From contig OY720103.1 of the NCBI GenBank assembly GCA_963082875.1, positions 9,548,001-9,612,000 on the forward strand: a stretch of 64,000 bases of DNA. The letters run 5' to 3'. A program made the position numbers and the translations under genes. The stretch comes from Corella eumyota (lineage: Eukaryota; Chordata; Ascidiacea; Phlebobranchia; Corellidae). The notes below the pieces were generated by a model. It was not told the DNA's origin. It saw nothing but the letters and a program-made list of their open reading frames with translations, and made no database searches. This document shows, one piece after another, positions 13,501 through 24,600 of the stretch (positions are counted from its first letter, which is position 1; the number at the start of each line of letters is the position of its first letter).

Positions 13501-15643
13501 ACCTGTATCCCAAATTTAAATGAATAAAAATTTTGACACTGTATTACATAATAAAATAAATATAACCCTGAATACATTAAAGCGCACTCTAATCTCAATG
13601 CAAATAAATAAAGTCAGTAAACACTACCCTCTATGTTCCCATAAAGCATTTCCCTATCATTATACTTAAAGGTTGCGGTTCTTAAACCTCGTGGCTACTA
13701 ATAAACTTACCAGATAATAAACAAGATATTATTATTATTAACATGGTAGCAGCTAAACAGATTCGAATTTAAGAAGATGACAGAAACTAATTTTCGATTA
13801 CCACCTATATTAAATGTCAATCATAGAAATTTTTCAGAAGCTTTCGGAAAATGGCACAGCGGTTAGATGTTTACCTGCTGGCAAGCAAAGCTTTAACAAA
13901 AGACAAAAAGATAGCCCAGCTATAAATCTACTTTGTGGGGGACCTCAAGTAATACCTATTGCTAAACATTTTACATTTGACGATCCTGAAGATCGCGATA
14001 ATCCTAATAAAATGTTAAAGGCTGTAAAAAACTATTGTACACCTAGACAGAATGTGGTGGAATGTGGCTTACCAAGAACCTTTTAATACCTTTCTTATTA
14101 ATATGCGTACAAGAGCAGAAGCATGCAATTTTCAAAGAAAAGACAGAATGATAAAAAATAAAATTGTATTTACGGACACTGGAAAACTGCAAGAATTATT
14201 ACTTCGCGAGGTAAACTTAAATTTAATGAAATCCGTACAGATTTGTCGTGCAAGTGAGTTGTCTGTAGAACAAGCAAACGAATTGTCGTCAAGTAGAATC
14301 TAATCGCAGTCTTAGCTTGTAAATAGAATTACAACAAAATCTAGTGGTAACTATCGAAAAAGGACCTTAAAGAAATGAGCAAAAAAATTATAAAAAACTG
14401 CAATTTTTGTGAAACGTAACACAAGTGGGTAAACATTTTTGTCCAGCTTGAGGCAAAACTTTAAGGTGTCAATGTAAGAAAAAGAAACACTCTCTTGAAG
14501 CAGCGAAAAATGTTTAGTGAAGCTGTACTAGATGTCATAAACATTAAAAATGTGAAAATCTACAAGATTAAATTTTGTGTTGTAGAGAATGATCTCAAAT
14601 GTTTAAGGGGCTAGAATCCATCACAAAATGACTCTCATAACGGTAAATGCTGAAAACTTTATTGCCAATATAACTGAAGATACAGCACTTGGTGATTTAG
14701 AAATGACAAGTTTAACTGTAGATCGTGATGTTTGCCGAAGAATTCCTTTACTTCACAGGATAATGTAAAACAACAAATCGACTCAATGGTTGAAAATTTT
14801 CGAACCAGTAGAACAACCTACAGAATAGGTGAGTCAAATAGCAGTTGTCAAGAAATCAAATGTTGTCAAGAAAAAAAGCAGTTGTCAAGAAATCAAATAT
14901 ATTTTTAAATAATATTCTTGATACATATGTAATATATTATGTATAATATTTTAAACAACAAAAATTACAGACAACTACAATTTGTAAAGCTTTTGGTTTG
15001 CCAGAAGTGCATGCTAACCTACCCCATAAATCTGAACAGTCTTCAACTAAACTATTAACACAAACAACTAATCTGGTAAACATGATAATTAAGAACTTTG
15101 TGCTTGTTTGAATTATTAAAAAAATAATTAAAAAGTTTTTATAAAAAATTAATCTAAACAGTTAAACATATTATTAAAAAATAAAGTAACCAAATTTTAA
15201 CTATTTTATAAAACAAGACATAAGGAAATTTTTGTCTGAAAAATATTTTAATTAAAATAGGCTTTAATGCATATATTCATCTGCAAATTATCTGCATGAT
15301 GGTAGTAACATTACATGTACTAGCTACTGTTTAAACTAATCTATAATGTAATACTAATCTATAATGTAATAAAGGCAACACAAGACTGGGTCAGAGTAAC
15401 AGTTGTTACTCTATGTTTAAGTTGCGCATTCGACTTTCCCACATCGAGGATAAAGATATAAAAAAAAAAAATTTAAACAACTAAACTAAGTTATGATTGG
15501 AGATTATATCATGTTTTGTTGAAAAATAATAATGTCATTTTTTTAGGCTGACAAATTTTGTTTGTTTAGGCCTATTGGCAAAAGTCAAAATAAATATTTT
15601 TTTAATCATCGAAAAAATATTAAAATTTTTGTATATATATATG

Positions 15644-15674
<31 letters not shown>

Positions 15675-18600
15675 TGTCGAAGTTACATTGGCAAAAAGTT
15701 TTTAGTATTGCTTTACAGTTGCCAGGAAAAGCAATTTTAAAACTTTTGCTAAAGAATTATTGGATTTAAATTTGCATTACATTTTATTAAAAATATAAAA
15801 TATTATTTAACCTTAAAAGTGCATCACAATTAAAATTTATTTTTTGACAGTGTTTTTATGGCATATTACAGTAATTATACAGCCTTAAAACTTGAATATT
15901 AAAATTTTAGTCTTTGAAATTAAAACAAACCTTGTTAATGTGTTTTTGACAAGGCAGACTTGCACAGTCAATTATTTCAAAATAGCTTTTTGGGGGGTTA
16001 ATGGCATGTAATAAATGTTTAATTTTTTCGTAAATTAAAAAAAAATTGCTTTTAAAAAAGTAAAATAATTAAAGTATTTTGCATTTGTGGTACAATATAT
16101 ATTTTCATGAATGCATTACTTATTATACATGAATGCATTACTTATTATAAGTTAGTAAACCCCCTGAAAACAACAAACCACCCTAATACTTGTTTTATTT
16201 TGTGTTTTTTAAATTTTAAGTAAAAAACATGTATTACTTACATTTATACTTTTTAAGATTACAATTGATGGAGATATTTATCCAAATGATGTCTCTAAAC
16301 TAGTTGACAGATTACAAAGTTCACTCGAACCAGTGAATGTAGATGTAAATTATGTAAGCTTTAAGGATATCAGTTTACCATTGTTTACTCACCAAATTCT
16401 TCCAATTATAAAAGAAAAATCAAACATAAAGGTAAACAAATATTTTTTAATGTTTTTGTCCATTCATTATAAATAATAAAATTTATTTCTGTTACATTTG
16501 TTTAAAAAAAATGTAAAATTGAATAGAGTTTGATATTGAAAGTATTTGTTTAAATACGAAATGTAGGCGTGCAAACTTATAAATATTTTCAATTCATTAG
16601 TTCAATAAAATCATTTATTTTTAGGTTAGAGAGATGAATATTAGTTCAAACAAACTGTCACTTGATGACATCATAAAGCTGTGTGGTTGTTTGAACAAAA
16701 TTGATAGTTTGTATCTTTATGGTTGTGAAGTGGATTCAGAAGGACGAGAATTACTGAGAGTTGCCAGAAAAAAGAATACAAAGGTTTGTAACTAAAAAAA
16801 CAAATTTAATTTAATATATTTAAATTTTACAAACTATAAATTATTTTAATTTACTATTAGCTTCAAATAATTAGATTTAAGCAAAATGTTGAATAAATTG
16901 ATTTATTTTACATTCAAAAACACCCTTTAACTAAAATATTAAATAAACTATATTAGAGTACTATTGTTTAGGTAACTGAGATAAGAGGTGTTCATGGTTT
17001 ACCTAAGAAATATATTGACCTACAAGAACAAACTGATCAATTAACTTCTGATATAGTCAAGCCAACATCAACTCAAGTAATATAAATAATAATCAGACTA
17101 TTATATAGATAGCCCTTGATACACTAATGTAACATAATAGTATAGCAATTACATCACTTAGTTTTTTTTTATACTGCTAGTATATACTAATTACGGCGAA
17201 AAAATCTAATGTTTTAGGGTTTAAATCTAAAACTTAATTTGGTGATTAATTTTAATCTTGATCATTGGGGTATTGTCACCTTCATAATAGGTTTAATAAC
17301 TTAACAAAAAGCTTAGTTCATTATACAATAATTAGTAAATGTAAATACAGCATGTGATTTCTTAATGTCATGTCTACAATAAACACAAAAGCATATATAA
17401 AATTGTCTAAATGTGACACTGTTTTCCAAACTTATTCCTATTTTTTAATGCAATAGATGTGTCAATTCATGATGGGACACTTTATTCAATTAAGGTTTCT
17501 TTCAAATAATTTCTTTCAAATAAATAATCTGTAAAATTAATTGACTTTTTTATTTAGTTAATTAAAACTGAGAATCTTTCTTCAACTACAATGGCAAGTA
17601 AAATGTTAATTTTCCTTCAAAATTGCTTAAAATTTGGGCAGACTAGCAGTGAAAAGTTAACCAACTTGGCTAAACTGGTTTATGATGGAACAATGGAAAA
17701 AAAAGATGTATTTCATATCGATGAATTCAAATTTGATAATCTTTACAACATATTTGAATCTAAAGAAGTTAATCTACTAACTAGATTTGAATTTTTCAAA
17801 GATGCTCAACTTGAACAATATTCAAGTTTGAATTGGCAAGAATTTCTCTATGCAGTTTACATGATTCAACATCTTTCTCTGGATGAATTTGAATCTGTAT
17901 TAACCTGGTTAATGGAGGATTTAAAAGCAAAAACTTCTCAGTTTAAAGTGTGCAAATTTCTTTTTGGTTTGTGTAATGAACAGAACATAACAGAAGTTGG
18001 GTTGATGTTGGGTTTTGATCCTGATTTAGCTGGAAAGAAAAATATTTTGTTCAACTGTATTGGTTTTTATATGGAGCATGACTATTTACCAAATCCCCTT
18101 TTTTTATATAAATTAACAAAAGAATATGGAAGAGAGCTTCAAGTTTGGTTTGTTGAACATTTACCTTCACACATGAAAATTGTTGGTGAACTTTATCCAA
18201 GTGATGTCACAAGTTTTGTTGAAATTCTACAACTTTCGATAAAACCAGTGGTGTTAGATGTTTATCCATTGTTTAAGGATGGCAGTTTAACAATGTTTAC
18301 TCACCAAGTTCTCCCAGTAGTAAAAGAAAAATCAAACTTAAAGGTAATCTAGCAATTCTTTGTTGTTATAAAAACTTAGTTTTGTACAAGTTTGTTTATT
18401 TTTTTAAAAATTTACTATTTGTAATAGTCTAATTTATTAATTTGTAGATTGGGGACATGTATTTGAAGCCCAGCAAACTTTTTCTTTTTGAAAATTTAAG
18501 AAACCACAAACTCTCACTTGATGACATCACAAAGCTGTGTGATTGTTTGCACAAAATTAAAAGACTGATTCTTTCTTATTGTGGAGTTGATTCTGAAGGG

Positions 18601-21600
18601 CGTGAATTACTAAGAGTTGCAAGAAATAACAATGCAAAAGTTTGTAAATATGTTTTGTATTTTGTAGGGGTATTTGATCTTAGTATATATATATATATAT
18701 AAATTATTTTATACAGCTAAATTTACTTACAACTAATATACGTGGAGTTTCTGGTTTGCCAGAAGAATATTGTATTAGACAAGACAAATCTGATCAGTCT
18801 TCAAATGAACCAGTAATACAAAAATCTAACCAGGTAAATAGGCAATATGGTGTTCTTTTAATAGATATAATTTGACTAAAACAATATGAAAATCAAATAC
18901 TTTTAAAATTATTGTTTTAGAAGAAAGATTCAACTACATTAGGACTAAAAAATAATGCGAAATTTACATCTGGTTAGTTTGTTTTATTTTTTAAAACCTT
19001 AGTTATAATTTTTTTGTATATTTTTTTATTTGATGTTTTATTATTAGTTAACAATTTTTTTGGTAATTAAATTTAATAAATCTAATCATATTATGTGCAA
19101 AGTGATTGGTGTTAAAGGAGGTAGAGTTGAAGTATCGGGATGTTACATTGATATTCCTGAAGGTGCACTTACTGAGGATGTTCCAATTACTGTTCATGTT
19201 GTTTATTGTAATGATGGTACTTTTCCAACTAAGGTTGTGGTTTACAAAGTTGTTCTACATATATTTATAGTACAAATCAACATATTTTTTATTACTTTTA
19301 AAAAAAAACGTAATTACAGAATAACTCAACTTATTTGTTGACTCCACAATTTGAATGCTTGCCACATGGATTAAAGTTTAAGGTTCCAGTGAAAATTTCT
19401 CTTTCTACCCCATTTTACTCAACAACTGGAACCTGTGTTGCAACAGTAATTAATTATTGTTGTGTTTTGTTTAAAATTCTTTAATATTCACTTATTTTTA
19501 TTATTTTACTTTTGCAAAAGACCTTTTTCGTTGGATAAAAAACTTTTTTTGTTGGATAAAAAACTTTTTTAAGCTCAAATTTTTGATCTTATGACAAATA
19601 TTTCCTTATTTTATCATGGCTTATCAAAAAAGTAAATCATTTTGAATAAATTAAAGTTTCTATACACTAACTCCTAAATAAAAGGACTTTTTTACATTTA
19701 ATCGTCAATTTCTAGTGCTGCTGCCATTTATATATTTTGCTAAATAGAAAAAACTATTTGATTCAATATTTAATTTGCCTAAAAATTTATACGTTTAATC
19801 CAAAGTGATGCTCTGTTCGATGTTACTAAATGTTCATGTTTAAATCTACATATATTCAAATTTACATTAATATATCTATAAATATAGAATAGCTTTGCAT
19901 TTTAGAACTTAGTTTACTAACATTTTATTTCTTTATTATTTTTTAGCCTCAAGTAAGTCAAGATGGAATTGTTTGGGAAGATCTTGTTGATGTTATTTTG
20001 GGAGTGTCTCAAACAATTCAGTTTCAAGTTGATCATTTATCTTGGTAGTTATTGAATGTTTATTTATTTGTTTTAAAAACGATTATGTTTTTTTTATTTA
20101 AACTGATTTTATATACAAGGTTTCAAGTAATAACAGATTGGCTACAGCATTATCTCAGTAATCCAGTAAAACGACAAATATTTGATTGCTACCATGAACC
20201 ACCAAAGTCATATTTAACTTTGTATGTTATGGACACAGAAGACCGTCTTAAATCGAATGGGAATCGGGTTTTTGTTGTACATGTTCCAATAAGGTTATTG
20301 TTTTGTATATATAACTTTAATAAAATAATAAAGTCAAAAACAACTTAATCCAATTTTGCACTTAAATATTTAGACAAAAGGACGAAGTGTTGTTTGATAT
20401 TTTTCACAAAGATTATGAACCTTTTTTAAAAACATATGACAGTACAGATTGTCAATCTGGTGTTATCAGAACAAACCCCAAACCAGGATTTGAAAACAAA
20501 AACCCATCAGGGGAAATATTTACTTATTCGGCCACAAATCTGACAACTCGAAAGGTTAAAAGGGACGATTTTGAATATCCTTTAATTCCAAATCAAGCAG
20601 GTTAGTTTTTTTTGTAAGTTACATTTTAAGTGATTTGTATAAAAACTAATATTTACCCCATAATATTGTGTTTGTTTTTTGATTTCATTATTTTTTATTA
20701 TGGTTCGGAATCTTCGATTTCGAAACATATTGTTATCGACAGTATTATTAATATCATTACTATTCTTTTTCAATGTTCGTGCAAAATCTCTTTTTTTAAA
20801 AGTGCTAGACCAGTGCTTTTCAACCTTTACAAAGACGGTTCGCACTGTTTTGTTTAAATAAAATTTCATCCGCACAAGCAACCGAAGTTGCGTAAAATCA
20901 GATTATACATACCCTATGAACGTATTTTAAGAAACACAAATGAATTCTTGTTTATTAAAGAAAAATAACGAATACTGACTTTAAAATGTAAAAAAATGTG
21001 TTAAGAATATCCGCATGTCTTTATGCGAAATATTAAATTTTGTTAATGGCTCGGTTGCTGCTGCATATTTTTTGCAATTTCGTTCCAGTTCGGAACAACG
21101 TCATGCTCCAATGCTCCCCGCATAAGGTCGTCTAGTGTCCCAGTAAGAAGACAACTTCTCTTTTTAGTCTTAATATCAACCAGAAAAAAAACCTTTTCGG
21201 CCAAATAGGTGGTTGGATTTTGCACAAGAACTTCTAGCGCTTGAATTGCCAGGTCTTCGTAAGGGCTGTCGAGGGCTCTTGTCCAGAATTCAGCGTGTTT
21301 TCCACGGCTAAAAAAAGCTTGTTGACATAGGTTGTTTTTTAGATTTTCGCCCAAATAACCTGGAGGGGGTTGTTCGCCGAAAGGATTCAAAATCCATAGT
21401 TTTGATTGCAGTACTGTTGCCTGCTGACTAGGGGGTTGTTCGCCGAAAGGATTCAAAATCCATAGTTTTGATTGCAGTACTGTTGCCTGCTGACTAGGGA
21501 AGTAGGCTTCAAAATTATCAATCAAAATCTGCATATGAGAGCCGACTATTTTGATAATTCGTTGCTCAATGTTTTGTTCTGTTTCCTCCCATCTACAAAA

Positions 21601-24600
21601 AGACATAAAATTGTTAGTGCATAATTTTTCTTTTAAATTTTCAATGTCATTTTTGAAAGATGTAATTTTGGAGGTCGCTTCAAATATATCAATTCCAGAA
21701 CCTTGAAGAGTGAGGTTTAGCATGTTAAGCAGATTAAATATGTCAACGAGATAAGCCAGTTTAGCAAGCCAGAATGAATCTTGAAATAAAAGAGCTTTAT
21801 GATCCTTTCGTCTATCAAACCACACATTGAGTTCCTGTCGCAATTTCCACACTCTTTCCATTACTTTTCCACGAGACAGCCACCTCACTTCAGAATGATA
21901 AACGAGGCGCCCACCGCCTCCCATTTCTCTGACAAGTTCATCAAACGCACGACTTTTCTTCGGACTATTTAATATTACATTTACAATTTTGATAACATCG
22001 GAAATCACATCGGCAAGTTGGTAGTTTTTTTCTTTATTGCCCAGTTTCTTGGCAACCAGTGCTTCGCGATGTATAATGCAATGGATACTCACAACCTCTG
22101 GTATGACTTGCTTTATGAGCGCAACAACCCCATTTCTAATGCCGATCATAGCCCTTGCGCCGTCGGTGGACACAGCCTTGCATTTTAACCACGTCACACC
22201 ATGTTCCACAAGGTAATTGTCCAATTTTGAAAAGATACTTGCTGCAGTGGTATCTATACAAATGGGGAGACAAAACAGATAATGATCGACGAGTTTTATG
22301 CGTTCCTTGTCTGGAAAGCGAACATATGCAATCAACTGAGCTTGCCTGGTAATATCAGTCGTTTCATCGAATTGAATTCCAAAGCAGGGAGCGTTACGGA
22401 GCTTGGTTAGAATTGCTTCTTTGAGTGATGCAGCAATTACCGCACATCTCCTTTGCATGGAGTTATCAGACAATGCCAGTTTTTGCACTTCGGTGACAGC
22501 CGTTGATCCACCATGAATTTCCCGTGCTACTATTTCCAGACAAGGTTTTATAACGCTTTCTGCCAAGGTAAATGGCTTTCTTGCAGACATTAGGACATGA
22601 GCTATTTTTAGTGATGATAAGATGAGGCAGTGATCAGAGGGTTCCATTGCAAATTGCTGGAACTGTCGCTTCTGTTCAACAAATTGTCGTGTTTGTCGTT
22701 TGAAGAATGAGCCCGACTTGTTTTTGTGTTCTGAATGTTTAGTGTCTCTGTGCCTTTTCAGTTTGCACTTCTCCATAGATGGATTGTGGTATATGACATG
22801 GCAGAGAGAAGAGCGAGCCGAAGGGTAGTCTTCGTCCGATTCTCGGACAAATCCCAGCTCAGTAAATGCATCGTTCCATTTTCGTTTTTTGCATAATTGT
22901 CTCTTATTCATTTTAGATGTCGACGGTTCAATATTTTCTGGTTCTTCTTCCATTACCACTTCCTGTTGTTCTACTGCATCTGCCCGCAAAAAAATTACGG
23001 CGTTATTAATTTTCTTACTAATGTTCAAAATTTGTCCCAACTGGCCGTGTTACTGTAACTGTAAGAATAATTGTAAATAAACTAGACTTGCTATTTCTAC
23101 AAAAAAAACGCTCTGTAAAAAATGATATTCACGTAAAACTATTAGGATTATGACGTTACAATATTGTGAGAATATAGTTTTAGAAAATCATGTGGTTAAC
23201 GCATGTACAATGCATGATCATTTGTGGCGAAATATCAAATTGTACGTAATTACTGATCTGCTAACTTTGGACATTAATCAGGTGATCGCTAATACCCTCA
23301 AAAAATGATTTACGATTACTTGTTTTGATCGGCATTATCACTACATTGCCCATATTTTTGGAAAATGTGAACCTAAAATATTATCGAGATTATCTAAAAT
23401 AATGAGAAAAAATGACCAGCTATTCTCATCCGCACCGTGTTTGTTATCCGCACTGCATATTTTCGTATACGCACAAAGGCGTACCGCCTCACAGGTTGAA
23501 AAGCATTGTGCTAGACGATTGAAATTTTCACAAATTGTTAGTTATCATAAATGAAAGCTCAAGTTCGTGTATCAAGTTTTGGTGATCGTTATTTACGAAA
23601 TAATCGCTTGTTTATTGAATCGATCGCTTTTTATGTTTAAAATTATTGAACTAGCGTTTGTGGTGCGCACGTACGATCGGGGGTATAGAAAAATACTCGC
23701 GACAATGGATTAAAAAAGTAATTGTTGCAAAATGTGGCTTAATTTCGTTTATTAAGTTTAATGATCAATAATTAGTAATCATATTATATTTACTTTAATT
23801 TTAAATCTATCGCATTCGGTGAAGAAAACATTTTTTTAAATTCTCCTGCTTCTACATATTTGTACTCTTAGGGTGTTATATATAATTTGATTAATTTAAT
23901 TACTAATGTTATGTAATCATTTATTAGAAATTTAATTAAATATATCACACTACACGTGAAATATCATCATGAAAAAGTTTTCGCGCAATAATTCTTTGTT
24001 AAAGTACTGCAGGATTAAAATTTTTACGCATTGGTAACTATCGTAAATGCCAGCTTAAATTTGTTTATCTAGTTTTGGTAATCGACATTTACGGAATAAT
24101 CACATGTTTATTGAATCAATTGCTTATATATTTTGAACCAGCATTTGTAGCGCAAACGTACGATCAGGACCTTAATTGCAACATTGTGTTAAAATGCAGC
24201 TAATAATAAGACACTTCAATGTTAGTTAATCCCGTGGCATAAATTCATATATGAAGTCAAGTTATCACTCATTAGTAAATCTGTACATATCTATTAAATA
24301 TTAAATTTATCGCACTCTGTTTTATAAATTTTGGGTCATCGCAAAAAATCAAAATTTTAAATTTTCAAGCTTCTGCATATTTAGGCGCTTTATTACATTA
24401 TATAATCTCTGATTAATTTTGCTTATAAATGTCATGTAATCATTTTATTAGTATTTGATATTTATTAAATATATCGAACGTGTAAAATATCATCATCGTT
24501 AAAAGATGTTAAAGAGTGTTAAAAAGTTTAGTGAATGACCTGCCTGTGTCAATAATCAAATCATCTTTAAAGATTTCGAACCATCATTTATTTGTCAAAT

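Larger units (their letters stand above)
20811..23508 (-). mobile_element. Apparently complete hAT DNA transposon
   Basis: The terminal inverted repeats are CAGTGCTTTTCAACCT (left) and the complement of AGGTTGAAAAGCATTG (right). A perfect 8-bp target duplication, tgctagac, lies at 20803-20810 and 23509-23516. The element is 2,698 bp with one long open frame on the minus strand. It is inserted within a Helentron-like repeat in an intron of the ZU5-UPA gene. Intact ends, frame and target duplication imply recent insertion. Confidence 0.93.

Noticed and set aside
7400-18343. NACHT domain expected for an NLR
   Set aside because: No Walker A (GxxxxGK[ST]) followed by a Walker B pattern was found in any open frame. 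It may lie upstream of the window.
22155-22352. Plus-strand frames inside 21.0-23.1 kb
   Set aside because: They are antisense shadows of the hAT transposase.
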